Shown here one piece after another: positions 7,290 through 17,061 of a stretch of DNA of 57,452 nt; within the stretch, counting starts at the first letter, position 1, and every line of letters starts with the position of its first letter. Both the position numbers and the translations under genes were made by a program. The DNA comes from an uncultured Eubacterium sp. GTDB lineage: Bacteria; Bacillota; Clostridia; Lachnospirales; Lachnospiraceae. The stretch is from positions 1-57,452 of the forward strand of contig CAMUPC010000003.1 of assembly GCA_947090545.1 (NCBI GenBank), written 5' to 3'. The notes beneath the pieces are model-generated. The model worked only from the letters and a program-made list of their open reading frames with translations, searched no databases and had not been told where the DNA came from.

Positions 7290-8594
7290 ATGGTAAGTGA
7301 AAGGAATGAGGATAGCTTGGTACAAAGGGGCGCGAAGAAGCGGGTGCTTCTGCTTGCTTCAGTAGCTTCTATGATTGACCAGTTTCATATGCCAGGTATT
7401 TCGCTGCTGCTGGAGATGGGACTGGAAGTGCATGTAGCATGTAATTTTAAGGAAGGCAATACGTGTGATAAGAAGCGTTTGGAAAAATTAAAAGAACGGC
7501 TGACAACTATGCAGGCTAGGTGGCATCAGTGGGACTGCCCAAGAGATCTGCGCCTGTTTGCTCTGCAAAACCTGGCTGTGCCAAGTGCGGCAAGCTGTGC
7601 CAGGGCATATCGGCAGCTTTTAAAATGGTTCAGGCAGTATTCGTATGCGTGGATACACTGTCAGTCTCCGGTTGGCGGCGTGCTGGCAAGGCTGGCTGCA
7701 AAACGGTGCGGTATCCGGGTGATGTATACCGCGCATGGGTTTCATTTTTATCAAGGAGCGCCTTTGAAAAACTGGCTGCTGTACTATCCGGTGGAGAAGC
7801 TTCTTGCATACTGGACGGATATGCTGATTACGGTAAACCAGGAAGATTATTGTTTTGCGAAAAGAAATCTGCGGGCGGGGAATGTTTATAGTATCCCAGG
7901 TGTGGGCATTGCAGTTGAACGTTTTCAGAGACAGCCGATGGATGGACAATTAGCATTCGGAAAAGAAACGTGCCCTGAATGCTGCGGGACTGATCATTTT
8001 TTTGACTGCCGCAGGAAGTACCGGATTCCGCAGGATAGTTTTCTGCTGCTGTCAGTTGGAGAGCTGAGCAGGCGAAAAAACCATCAGGCTGTGATTGAAG
8101 CGCTTTCAAAGCTTTCCAGAAAAGATATCTATTATATCATCTGCGGGCAGGGAGCGTTAAAGGAGAAGCTGGTGAAACAGGCAAAAGAACTTGGCGTGGA
8201 AAAAAGGGTGAGGTTTGTCGGTTATCAGGAAGATACCGTACCCTTTTATCACGCGGCAGACCTGTTTGTTTTTCCGTCATTACAGGAAGGAATGCCGGTT
8301 GCGCTTATGGAGGCGATGGCTGCTGGGCTTGCCTGTGTAGTGTCGGATATCCGGGGAAACAGAGAGCTGATTGATACTGGCGGAGGAATACGGTTTTCTA
8401 TAAAAAAGAAGGAGCAGCTTTGCACAGCATTGGAGGCAATGCTTTCCAATCACGAATTTAGGAGCTTATGCGGCAGAAGGAACCAAAACAAGATCAAAAG
8501 CTATGGGCAGCAGGTGGTACAGGAGCGGATGAGGGAACTATATCGAAGAATGAACGAAAAGCAGCCGCAAAGAAAAAAATTGACAAAACCATAG
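7290..8594 (+). CDS. GT4-family glycosyltransferase (EpsD-like)
   Basis: 434 residues of GT-B fold. The N-terminal domain starts KRVLLLASVASMIDQFHMPG and has VMYTAHGFHFYQG, which is typical of EpsD/CapM-like capsule glycosyltransferases. The C-terminal donor-binding domain has FLLLSVGELSRRKNHQAVIE, VRFVGYQEDTVPFYHAADLF and the E-x7-E motif in LQEGMPVALMEAMAAG. It should transfer a sugar to a lipid-linked repeat unit at the cytoplasmic face. It has no membrane segment. An insert around residues 218-250 (CPECCGTDHFFDC) is unusual for the family. The 3' end overlaps the upstream extension of the next gene. Confidence 0.85.
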   Translation: MVSERNEDSLVQRGAKKRVLLLASVASMIDQFHMPGISLLLEMGLEVHVACNFKEGNTCDKKRLEKLKERLTTMQARWHQWDCPRDLRLFALQNLAVPSAASCARAYRQLLKWFRQYSYAWIHCQSPVGGVLARLAAKRCGIRVMYTAHGFHFYQGAPLKNWLLYYPVEKLLAYWTDMLITVNQEDYCFAKRNLRAGNVYSIPGVGIAVERFQRQPMDGQLAFGKETCPECCGTDHFFDCRRKYRIPQDSFLLLSVGELSRRKNHQAVIEALSKLSRKDIYYIICGQGALKEKLVKQAKELGVEKRVRFVGYQEDTVPFYHAADLFVFPSLQEGMPVALMEAMAAGLACVVSDIRGNRELIDTGGGIRFSIKKKEQLCTALEAMLSNHEFRSLCGRRNQNKIKSYGQQVVQERMRELYRRMNEKQPQRKKLTKP

Positions 8595-8611
8595 AAAATC
8601 GAGGAAAAGCA

Positions 8612-9451
8612 GTGAATCAAACACCGAAAATCTCTGTACTGATGGGAATTTATAATGAAAAAAGAAAGAATGCAAAGGCGGCAATCGATTCCGTGTTAAA
8701 GCAGACGTTTACGGATTTTGAGTTTTTGATCTGTGACGATGGATCTGATCCGGCATTTTATGAATGGCTGAAAAAATACTGCAAAAAAGACAAAAGAATC
8801 CGTCTTATACGCCAAAGAGAAAACAAAGGGCTGGCGGCCGCGCTGAACCGATGTTTTGTTTATGCGTCAGGGAATTTGATTGCCCGTATGGATGCAGATG
8901 ATATTTGTGTGCGTACGCGGTTTGAGAAGCAGGAGGCATTTTTGCGCAAGCACTCAGAATATGCAATGGTGGGCTGCAATGTTTATCTGGTCGCGGGCAG
9001 TAAGGTCTGGGGTGAGCGCAGGATGGAAGAAGTGCCCAAGGAGAGCTCGTTTTTAAAAACATCTGCATTTGTCCATCCGGCGGTGATGATTCGGCGGGAG
9101 GTGATGAAAACACTGTCAGGATATCGGGAGCAGAAGCGGTTTTTGCGTGTAGAGGATTATGATTTTTTTATGAGGATGTATGCGGCAGGGTACCGGGGCT
9201 ACAACCTACAGGAGCCGCTGCTGTTCTACCGGGAGGAAGCTGTGGCAAAGCAAACATATCGTTGCAGGGTAAATGAATGCCTGGTGCGCCTGCATGGTTT
9301 TTGGAACATGGGGATATTAAGAGGAAACCTGCGGTATGTGGGAAAGCCGTTAGCGGTAGGATTGCTGCCGGATTGGGTGATTCGGGAGGTTCATGTGAAA
9401 AGATATGCGATTCATAGGAAAATGGGAAAACAAGGGGATGATGCAAAATGA
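8612..9451 (+). CDS. GT2-family glycosyltransferase
   Basis: 279 residues from a GTG at 8612 preceded by GAGGA; the longer frame from 8468 would overlap the previous gene by 127 bases and adds a non-family tail. The GT-A fold shows SVLMGIYNEKRKNAKAAIDS, LICDDGSD, the metal-binding ARMDADD and EDYDFFMRM near the acceptor site. This is the WcaA/EpsE-like class used for repeat-unit assembly. The last four bases overlap the start of the ABC permease gene (ATGA), so the two are coupled. Confidence 0.85.
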   Translation: MNQTPKISVLMGIYNEKRKNAKAAIDSVLKQTFTDFEFLICDDGSDPAFYEWLKKYCKKDKRIRLIRQRENKGLAAALNRCFVYASGNLIARMDADDICVRTRFEKQEAFLRKHSEYAMVGCNVYLVAGSKVWGERRMEEVPKESSFLKTSAFVHPAVMIRREVMKTLSGYREQKRFLRVEDYDFFMRMYAAGYRGYNLQEPLLFYREEAVAKQTYRCRVNECLVRLHGFWNMGILRGNLRYVGKPLAVGLLPDWVIREVHVKRYAIHRKMGKQGDDAK

Positions 9452-10227
9452 TCGGAAGGCTGGAAAGGCTGTACAGTTTCAGGCATTTGTTAAAACAGTT
9501 GGTCGTTAAGGATATCAAATTAAAATACAGGCGAAGCTTTTTAGGGTATGTTTGGAGTGTGCTGAATCCGCTGTTGGTTATGTTTGTGATGCTGCTTGTA
9601 TTTTCACATATGTTCCGTTCGGATATTGAGAATTTTCCGGCTTATCTGATTATTGGGCAGACGTTGTTTAACTTTATGTCAGAGGCTACAAACCAGGCAA
9701 TATTTTCCATTACGGGAAATGCGGCGCTGCTGAAAAAAGTGTATGTGCCAAAATATATTTTTACTTTATCCAAAGTAACCAGCTCGCTTGTCAATCTGCT
9801 GTTTGCGATGGGAGCAATGGTGATTGTCCTGGTGGCAAGCAAGGTGCCGTTTTCGATATCGGCTTTGTTTGTGCCAGTTGTTTTGGCTGAGCTGTATTTG
9901 TTTTCGCTTGGGTTTGGTTTGTTTTTAGCACAGGGTGCGGTATTTTTCAGGGATATTCAGTATATTTATTCGGTACTGCTTACGGCGTGGACCTATCTGA
10001 CACCGTTGTTTTACCCGATGAGCCTGCTGCCGGAGGCAATGCAGAAGGGAATCAGGCTGTGTAACCCGATGTATCACTATGTTACACAGTTTCGGGAGGC
10101 TGTCATGTACCAGCGCCTGCCGGGATGGGATTCTGTAGCATACGGGTTTGCATTGGCGCTTTTGTTTCTTGGTATTGGGACATGGTCATTTTTGAAGTCT
10201 CAGGATCGGTTTATTTTGTATTTATAA
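9448..10227 (+). CDS. ABC-2 polysaccharide export permease (Wzm/TagG-like)
   Basis: 259 residues with an N-terminal amphipathic segment (RHLLKQLVVKDIKLKYRRSF), the family signature LGYVWSVLNPLLVMFVMLLV and about six membrane helices. It belongs to the ABC-2 exporters that move undecaprenyl-linked polysaccharide or teichoic acid across the membrane. The ATPase is the next gene, 29 bases downstream. An ABC exporter means that chain assembly, or at least its core, occurs in the cytoplasm rather than by a Wzx/Wzy route. Confidence 0.9.
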   Translation: MIGRLERLYSFRHLLKQLVVKDIKLKYRRSFLGYVWSVLNPLLVMFVMLLVFSHMFRSDIENFPAYLIIGQTLFNFMSEATNQAIFSITGNAALLKKVYVPKYIFTLSKVTSSLVNLLFAMGAMVIVLVASKVPFSISALFVPVVLAELYLFSLGFGLFLAQGAVFFRDIQYIYSVLLTAWTYLTPLFYPMSLLPEAMQKGIRLCNPMYHYVTQFREAVMYQRLPGWDSVAYGFALALLFLGIGTWSFLKSQDRFILYL

Positions 10228-10256
10228 GAGTTTTTAAGCTGTGAGCAGGAGGAGTT

Positions 10257-10994
10257 ATGGGCAGCGGCAGAGTCGTGATTGAGTTGACAGATGCAGCGGT
10301 GCGGTTTAATATTGCCGCGCAGCAGGTGAACAATTTAAAAGAATATGTCATTAAGCTTGTAAAAAGGGAGCTGATGTTCCAGGAATTTTTCGCATTAAAA
10401 GGCGTCAGCTTCCAGGTAAGGGAAGGGGAGGCATGGGGGATTATCGGTACGAACGGTTCTGGAAAATCCACGCTGTTAAAGCTGATCTGCGGTATTTTAA
10501 AGCCGTACAGAGGAAACGTATTTGTGCAGGGGACATTAGCGCCGCTTATTGAGCTGGGGGCAGGTTTTGACGGAGAACTGACAGCAAGGGAAAATATCTT
10601 TTTAAACGGGGCGCTGCTTGGGCATTCGGAGGAATTTATGAAGGAACATTTTTCCCAGATCGTGGATTTTGCAGAGCTTTGGGATTTTATGGATATGCCG
10701 ATTAAAAATTATTCGTCGGGAATGTCCGCAAGGCTTGGATTTGCGGTGGCAACGGTCGTGCAGCCGGATATTTTGATCTGCGATGAAGTGCTTTCCGTTG
10801 GGGATTTCCGGTTTCAGGAAAAATGTGAAAAACGGATGCAGCAGATGCTGCGGTCAGGAACGACGCTTTTGTATGTATCACATACAATGCAGTCGGTCAA
10901 GAAGCTGTGCAGCCACGCATTGTGGCTGGAAAAGGGGAGTGTTGTGATGGCTGGCAGTACGGAAGAAGTGTGTGCAAAATATATCGGACAATAG
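10257..10994 (+). CDS. ABC transporter ATPase for polysaccharide export (Wzt/TagH-like)
   Basis: 245 residues. Walker A GTNGSGKST is at residues 64-72, signature SSGMS at 153-157 and Walker B DILICDE at 171-177. The protein ends soon after the nucleotide-binding domain and has no C-terminal carbohydrate-binding domain like that of Wzt O9a, so export is probably not controlled by a capped chain end. It pairs with the preceding permease. The stop is 28 bases before the GT2-GT4 fusion gene. Confidence 0.9.
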   Translation: MGSGRVVIELTDAAVRFNIAAQQVNNLKEYVIKLVKRELMFQEFFALKGVSFQVREGEAWGIIGTNGSGKSTLLKLICGILKPYRGNVFVQGTLAPLIELGAGFDGELTARENIFLNGALLGHSEEFMKEHFSQIVDFAELWDFMDMPIKNYSSGMSARLGFAVATVVQPDILICDEVLSVGDFRFQEKCEKRMQQMLRSGTTLLYVSHTMQSVKKLCSHALWLEKGSVVMAGSTEEVCAKYIGQ

Positions 10995-11022
10995 AACAGA
11001 AAAGAAACAGGAGTGCGAAAGC

Positions 11023-13281
11023 ATGGAATTTGATTTTGAAAGGCAGCCGGGAAAGCAAAAAAATACCAGCAGAATCAGGAAGCAGCCAGCAAGTGAAATA
11101 TGGATGACGGTTATTACGCCTTATTACAATGCAGGAAAATATTTTGAGCAGACGTTTTGGTCGGTTATCAGCCAGACATTTCCGTGGTTTGAGTGGCTGA
11201 TTGTAGACGACGGGAGCGACCGTGAAGAGGATATCGCTGTTTTAGAGCGTTTTGCGGCTATGGACGCGCGGATACGGGTGATTCGGCAGAAGAACAGCGG
11301 GCTTGCCGCGGCGCGCAATACGGGGTTTTTCCATGCGGCGGCAGAGATTGTTGTACCGCTGGATGCGGATGACCTGCTTGCGCCGCAGTACCTGGAATAT
11401 ACGTTTTTCGGGCTGTATTTTCACAAAGACGCGGCATGGTGCTATACGGATACGGTTGGATTCGGGCAGCAGCAGTATTTGTGGCGGTATCCGTGGAATA
11501 CAAGGAAAGAGAAAAAGAACAATTTTCTTACAGCAACGGCAGCAATACGCAGGCAGGCGTTTCAGGCAGTGGGAGGCTATCCATGCCGGAGGGGGCATTA
11601 TTTTGAGGATTGGTGCTTTTGGCTGGCGCTTTTGGCAAAGCGGCAGTATCCGGTGCATGTAAAGGGGTTTTTGTTCTGGTACAGAAGGCGGCGGGATGGT
11701 ATGCTTTCGGGCATTTATGCACAGACACATCAGGAAAGGATCAGCAAGCGGATGGTTCTGTGGGCTGCTAAAAAAGCAGACGGAACCGTACGTGCCGTGG
11801 AATATCCTGTGCAGAAAAGCATGGAGCCATATTATAAGATGCGGGCAATTCAAATGTGCCAGGAATCTAAGGAATGGGACGGCTGCCAAATTTGCCGGGA
11901 TGAAACAAAAATACGGATTTTAATGCTGCTGCCGTGGCTTGTGATGGGAGGGGCCGACCGGTTGAATCTGGAGCTGGTATCAGGATTAGACAAAGAGCGT
12001 TTTTCATGCAGCATCCTTACAACCGTTCCCTCGGAGCATGAATGGCAGCATTATTTTGAGGAGCATACAGATGAAATTTTTCATCTGCCGGATTTTTTAG
12101 ACCCGGCGCATTATGCGGAATATGTAAGCTATTATATCAGGACACGAAAGATCCAGGTATTGTTTGTATCCAATTCTTATCGGGGATATTATATGCTGCC
12201 GTTTTTGCGAAAACAGTTTCCGAAGCTTTGCATCATTGATTATGTCCATATGGAAGAATGGTATTGGAGAGCCGGAGGTTTTGCAAGGCTGTCCGGGATC
12301 TTTGCGGGTATTTTGGACAAGACTTATGTATGCAGCAGTGCGGCAAAAAGGGTACTTGTAAGCCATTTTGAAAGAGAGCCGGAAAGTGTGGAAGTATGTT
12401 ATATCGGCGTAGATGAAAAACGGTTTGATCCGGCAAAGGTAAAAAAAGGGATGCTTTATCAAAAGCTTGGCATATCAAAAAAGCGTCCGATCATTTTATT
12501 TCCATGCAGAATCTGTGCACAGAAGCGCCCATTTCTTATGCTGGAGATTGCAGAACATGTCTGCCGCAGGATACCGGAGGCAGTATTTGTTGTCGCAGGA
12601 GAGGGGCCGCAGCGTGCGGAACTGGAGCGGGAAATTAAAAAAAGAAGGATGGGGCGGCAGGTGTATTGTATCGGTCAGTCCGCGCATTTGGAGGAGTGTT
12701 ACCAGGATGCAGGCGTTACACTGATCTGCTCGCTCAGAGAAGGGCTTTCGCTTACGGCGTATGAGTCATGCGCAATGGGGACGCCTGTAGTCAGCAGTGA
12801 TGTGGGCGGGCAGTCTGACCTGATTGATGCGTCATGCGGGATTCTGGTTCCGATGTGCCAGGAGGAGGCGAGGGATTTTGATCACCGTAAGTATGAGAAA
12901 CAAGAAGTGCTTGGGTATGTCAAAGCGATTGAAAAGCTGCTGCGGCATCAGGCATATTACAAAAGGTGCAGTGAAAATTGCAGGAAGAAGATTGAGGAGG
13001 GATTTACCATACGGATGATGCTGGAGTATATGGAGCGGGAGCTGGTATGGCTGGTGCGGGATGATGGAATGGCAAAACGGCGTGAAAAACGGTGTGAAAG
13101 GCTGCGGCAGCTTGGAGGCCTGGCGGAGGAGATTTACCGGGTGCAGATGACAGAAGAAGAGCGGGGAAGCGGAGGAGCTGCTGCGATGGAGATTTTGGGG
13201 AAGGTTTGCGAAAGATGGATGCCGGTTGGGAGCAGGAGGAGAGAGGCGGCGGTGCGGGTGTATGGGAAGCTAAAGAGATGA
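11023..13281 (+). CDS. Bifunctional GT2-GT4 glycosyltransferase
   Basis: 752 residues from the ATG at 11023 (MEFDFERQPG). This start matches the paralogue at 13321 (MDFDFSKEPG); the in-frame ATG at 10972 lies inside the ATPase gene. Residues about 25-280 are a GT-A domain (VITPYYNAGKYFEQTFWSVI, VDDGSD, VPLDADDL). Residues about 300-640 are a GT-B domain starting IRILMLLPWLVMGGADRLNL with the E-x7-E loop in SLREGLSLTAYESCAMG. The last 100 residues are charged and helical. Two transferases in one chain suggest consecutive sugar additions. Coding is G/C richer than the paralogue that follows. Confidence 0.85.
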   Translation: MEFDFERQPGKQKNTSRIRKQPASEIWMTVITPYYNAGKYFEQTFWSVISQTFPWFEWLIVDDGSDREEDIAVLERFAAMDARIRVIRQKNSGLAAARNTGFFHAAAEIVVPLDADDLLAPQYLEYTFFGLYFHKDAAWCYTDTVGFGQQQYLWRYPWNTRKEKKNNFLTATAAIRRQAFQAVGGYPCRRGHYFEDWCFWLALLAKRQYPVHVKGFLFWYRRRRDGMLSGIYAQTHQERISKRMVLWAAKKADGTVRAVEYPVQKSMEPYYKMRAIQMCQESKEWDGCQICRDETKIRILMLLPWLVMGGADRLNLELVSGLDKERFSCSILTTVPSEHEWQHYFEEHTDEIFHLPDFLDPAHYAEYVSYYIRTRKIQVLFVSNSYRGYYMLPFLRKQFPKLCIIDYVHMEEWYWRAGGFARLSGIFAGILDKTYVCSSAAKRVLVSHFEREPESVEVCYIGVDEKRFDPAKVKKGMLYQKLGISKKRPIILFPCRICAQKRPFLMLEIAEHVCRRIPEAVFVVAGEGPQRAELEREIKKRRMGRQVYCIGQSAHLEECYQDAGVTLICSLREGLSLTAYESCAMGTPVVSSDVGGQSDLIDASCGILVPMCQEEARDFDHRKYEKQEVLGYVKAIEKLLRHQAYYKRCSENCRKKIEEGFTIRMMLEYMERELVWLVRDDGMAKRREKRCERLRQLGGLAEEIYRVQMTEEERGSGGAAAMEILGKVCERWMPVGSRRREAAVRVYGKLKR

Positions 13282-13320
13282 GTAGTGTTTGTGGTACAAA
13301 AGATTAATGGGGAGTAGAGT

Positions 13321-15621
13321 ATGGATTTTGATTTTTCAAAGGAACCAGGAAGATATGCAAAAAAAAGAGAATATGATTCTGCTAGTGTGGCACTGATTTC
13401 TATTGTAACCCCTTTTTATAATGCAGGGCAATATTTTCAACAGACATTTTATTCTGTCATCAATCAGACGTTTCCATGGTTTGAATGGGTGATCGTAGAT
13501 GATGGATCAACACAAGAAAAAGATATTGAGCTGCTGCATATGCTGGCTGAGCAGGATGAAAGGATCAAGGTGATTACACAACAAAACGGAGGACTTGCCT
13601 ATGCAAGAAATACGGGTATACAGAATACTTCTACAGAGATTTTTATTCCACTAGATGCGGATGACCTGATATCGCCACAGTATATTGAATATTTATATTT
13701 TGGATTATTGTTTCATCAGGAAGCAGCATGGTGTTATTCTTCGAGTGTGGGATTTGGCGGACAGGAATATTTGTGGAAAAAACCATGGGATGCAGAACGA
13801 ATGAAAACAGAGAATATGCTGGTTGCAACAGCAGCAATCCGAAAAAAAGATTGAGCAGAGATCGGAGGTTACAAAACAGAGCGGTACGCTTACAATGAGG
13901 ACTGGAGATTTTGGCTGGAAATGATGTCAAATCATAAGATACCAGTGAGGACAGGGGGATATTTGTTTTGGTACCGTAGAACTGGCAGCAGTATGCTGAG
14001 TGGGATTACACAAGATTCAGAAAAGAAAAAATTTAACGATAAAATTATACGAGCTGCCGCAAGGAATGCAGATGAGACAATTAAAGCAATCGAGTATCCA
14101 AAGGAAAAAACACACAATCCTTATTATGAACCCGTACCTTTTTGCTTGGGAGAAGCATATAAAATAAAACAGGTATGCAAAAAAATACGAATTTTAATGA
14201 TGATTCCTTGGATGGTCACTGGCGGAGCTGATAAATTCAATCTGGAATTTGTATCAGGACTGAATAAAGAAAAATATGAAATAGGAATTCTAACAACGGT
14301 GGCGTCTGATAATGAATGGCATCAAAGATTTGAAGAATATACGGATGAGATTTTTCATTTGCCCGATTTTTTGGATGCAGCTCATTATGCTGAATTTGTT
14401 AGTCATTATATCAGTTCCAGAGAAGTTGACATTGTATTTTTATCTAATTCTTATTGTGGGTACTATATGCTTCCGTGGCTGAGAAAGCATTTTCCTAAAT
14501 TATTTATTATTGATTATGTACATATGGAAGAATGGTATTGGAAAGCTGGGGGATATGCAAGGATTTCAGGGATGATGGGAGGGTTTTTGGATAAATCTTA
14601 TGTATGCAATAGTGCTACCAGAGATGTTATGATACATAAGTTTGATAGGGATGCAGGAAGTGTAAAAACGATGTATATAGGAGTGGATGTGGAGAAATAT
14701 GAGAGAAGTCAAGTGAAATCGGGAGGACTTTATCAGAAGTTTCATATCCAGGAAGACAAGGAAATTGTATTGTTTCCATGTCGTATGCATCCGCAGAAAA
14801 GGCCATTTCTAATGCTTGATATTGCACAAAAAGTTTGTAGTAAGAAGGAAAACGTATTGTTTGTAGCTGTTGGGGATGGAGTACAGCTTGGAGAGCTAAA
14901 AGCAGCAATTCAGGATAGGAATCTTGAACAGTTTGTTATTTGCACAGGGCGCAGCGACAATATGAGAGAATTTTATAAAGATGCAAAACTAACATTGATT
15001 TGTTCACTGAAAGAAGGGCTGGCTTTAACTGCTTATGAATCGTGTGCTATGGGAGTGCCTGTAATCAGCAGTGATGTCGGAGGGCAGAAGGATTTAATCG
15101 ATTGTTCTGTTGGAAGATTAATAAAAACATGCCAAGATGAAAAAGATGGGATTGATAACAAAAAGTATGATTCAAAAGAAGTTGAGGAATTTACAGATGC
15201 AATTTTACTGTTTTTAGAAGATGCGCGGTTATATAAGGAATGCAGCAAAAATTGTAGAAAGAGGGTGGAAAAAAATTTTTCAACGAAGACGATGTGCCGG
15301 AATATGGAAAAAGAAATGGAGGAGCTGGTTTTAAATGTGAAGATTGCAAAGCAGCATGAGAAAATGACACAAATGCTTTGGAAGCAGCAAAAATATGCAG
15401 AAGAATTTTATATATCCTATATGGTTATGGAGGAACGGGAAAAAGAATGCGAAGAAGTATGGAATGCAAGATGTTATTTTGAGAGTAAATTTCTACAGTT
15501 AGAGAATAAAAGACGAATCAAAAGGTTTGATAAATATGCCTTGTTTCGATGTATAAAAAAGTATGTTTGCAAAATGTTTATAAAGTTGAAGAATCGAAAA
15601 AGTATGCGGTTATACAGATAA
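13321..15621 (+). pseudogene. GT2-GT4 fusion paralogue interrupted by an in-frame TGA
   Basis: The frame is continuous for 766 codons except for a TGA at 13852-13854. It encodes MDFDFSKEPGRYAKKREYDS at the start, VDDGSTQEKD and IPLDADDL in the GT2 part, then reaches AAIRKKD-stop-AEIGGYK. After the stop the same frame gives EDWRFWLEMM and the GT4 part (MMIPWMVTGGADKFNLEFVS, SLKEGLALTAYESCAMG). It aligns end to end with the gene at 11023, which has Phe at the stop position. As annotated, a 177-residue GT2 fragment and an orphan GT4 half would result. The first 177 codons end before the GT2 acceptor helix is complete. It is A/T richer than its paralogue. Confidence 0.8.
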
Positions 15622-15676
15622 AAATATTACCTGAAAAATGCGTGAGTTAAATTTTCGTAATATTGAGGAAGGAAAA

Positions 15677-17059
15677 ATGAAATTTGGATTAATGATTGTA
15701 AATAGTACAGATAATATAGGTGACGATATTCAGTCATATGCTGCTTCGAGATTTCTTCCTGAAATCAGTTTTTATATAGATAGAGAAAAGTTGGATGCAT
15801 TTTGTGGCAGCCAGAATGGGAATCAGGTAGCGGTTATTATGAATGCCTGGTATATGTATCATAAATTTCACTGGCCGCCGTCACCCTATATTTATCCGCT
15901 TTTTATTTCTATGCATATATCTGAAAATGATTATTATGGGATAGGAACAAGATTTTTGGATGGATTGGGTGGAACATTTTTGCGTCAATATGAACCCATC
16001 GGAGCAAGAGACTATGCGACTCAGAACATACTGGAGACAAAAGGAATAAAGTCTTATCTATCAGGATGCCTTACACTTACTTTGGATAAATTTGAGGATG
16101 TATCAAAATCGAATATTGTTTATTTGGTAGATCTTGAAGAAAAAGATAAACGAAGATTAAAAGAACAATTTCCAGATGAAAAATTTGAAGAAGTTACACA
16201 CGCTGTCAGTTATATAGGTGTTGGATATAAGGAACGAATGCTTAAAGTAGAGGAGCTTTTGAAAAAATACCAGGGAGCAAAATGCGTGATAACATCCAGG
16301 CTGCATTGTGCTTTGCCATGTCTTGCTTTGGAGACACCTGTATTGTTAGTTTATAAGGATGAATATAAACACAGGATGGAGATGTATGTGCAGTATCTGC
16401 ATGTTACCACATCACAGAATATAGAAGATGATAGGATTGGATTTGATCTAAAAAACCCTCCTGCAAATAAAGCGTATTATAAGTCCATTCGAGATAACCT
16501 GAAAAAGACATGTATGGATTTTGTTCTGAGGAGCCAGCAGAAGGACAGAAAGTGTGAACAGCAAGATTTTTATGAGATAAGGAACTGGCAGGATGATCTG
16601 GTAAATGGCGCAGAATTAAAGTTTAGGAATCAGATAGAAGAATTTAAGTGCTGGTGTGATCGTCTTGAGGAGGCGAAAGAATGGAATGAAAATCGATACA
16701 TAGAATTGAAAAAAGAATATGATAGTCTGCATCATTGGTGTGAAAGTTTAGAGAAGGCAAAAGAATGGAACGAGAGCCAGTATTTGGATCTGAAAAAAGA
16801 AAATGAGAAGCTAAGTGTGTGGTGTGATGATCTAAAACAAGCGAACGAGTGGAATGAAAACCGATATTTGAGTATAAGAAAAGAATATGAAGAATTGGGT
16901 GTTTGGTGTGACAGTTTAGAACGTGCGAAGAGGTGGAATAAAAACCAGTATCTGAATCTGAAAAAAGAGTACGAAGAGCTGGAAAACTGGTGCAGGGAAT
17001 TACAAAAGGGAAAGGTATGGATTTTAAATAAGTTGAGACAGATAAAAAGGAAGAGCTAA
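15677..17059 (+). CDS. Polysaccharide pyruvyltransferase-like protein with repeat tail
   Basis: 460 residues from the ATG at 15677 (MKFGLMIVNSTDNIGDDIQS) with GAGGAAGG upstream. Residues 1 to about 285 resemble the WcaK/CsaB polysaccharide pyruvyltransferase family (PF04230): N-terminal GDDIQSYAA, then ITSRLHCALPCLALETPVLL, the conserved S/TxRLH-AL-P block. These enzymes add pyruvate ketals from PEP to sugars. From about residue 326 there are four and a half copies of a 28-residue, four-heptad repeat with consensus WCxxLExAKEWNExxYLxLK. The repeat should form a long coiled coil that tethers or multimerises the enzyme. Confidence 0.75.
   Translation: MKFGLMIVNSTDNIGDDIQSYAASRFLPEISFYIDREKLDAFCGSQNGNQVAVIMNAWYMYHKFHWPPSPYIYPLFISMHISENDYYGIGTRFLDGLGGTFLRQYEPIGARDYATQNILETKGIKSYLSGCLTLTLDKFEDVSKSNIVYLVDLEEKDKRRLKEQFPDEKFEEVTHAVSYIGVGYKERMLKVEELLKKYQGAKCVITSRLHCALPCLALETPVLLVYKDEYKHRMEMYVQYLHVTTSQNIEDDRIGFDLKNPPANKAYYKSIRDNLKKTCMDFVLRSQQKDRKCEQQDFYEIRNWQDDLVNGAELKFRNQIEEFKCWCDRLEEAKEWNENRYIELKKEYDSLHHWCESLEKAKEWNESQYLDLKKENEKLSVWCDDLKQANEWNENRYLSIRKEYEELGVWCDSLERAKRWNKNQYLNLKKEYEELENWCRELQKGKVWILNKLRQIKRKS
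16652..17035 (+). repeat. 84-bp in-frame tandem repeat in the pyruvyltransferase tail
   Basis: TGG-TGT/C (Trp-Cys) codons recur at 16652, 16736, 16820, 16904 and 16988, exactly 84 bases apart. Four units are complete and the fifth is partial. The units have diverged at the DNA level while keeping W-C, L, A-K/N, W-N, Y-L and K-E-Y positions, so selection holds the protein pattern. Unit number could vary by recombination without breaking the frame. Confidence 0.9.
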
Positions 17060-17061
17060 GT

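Noticed and set aside
11242-11889. Long leftward frame opposite the GT2-GT4 gene
   Set aside because: It is antisense to a clear glycosyltransferase, with a Pro/His/Arg-rich composition typical of shadows of G/C-rich coding DNA and no family likeness.
13852-13854. Selenocysteine insertion at the TGA in the second GT2-GT4 gene
   Set aside because: The paralogue has Phe at the position, not Cys, and no obvious SECIS-like hairpin follows directly. A nonsense mutation or error is simpler.
16652-17035. CRISPR-like array
   Set aside because: The 84-bp periodicity is in frame and preserves a coiled-coil protein pattern; there are no constant repeats with unique spacers.
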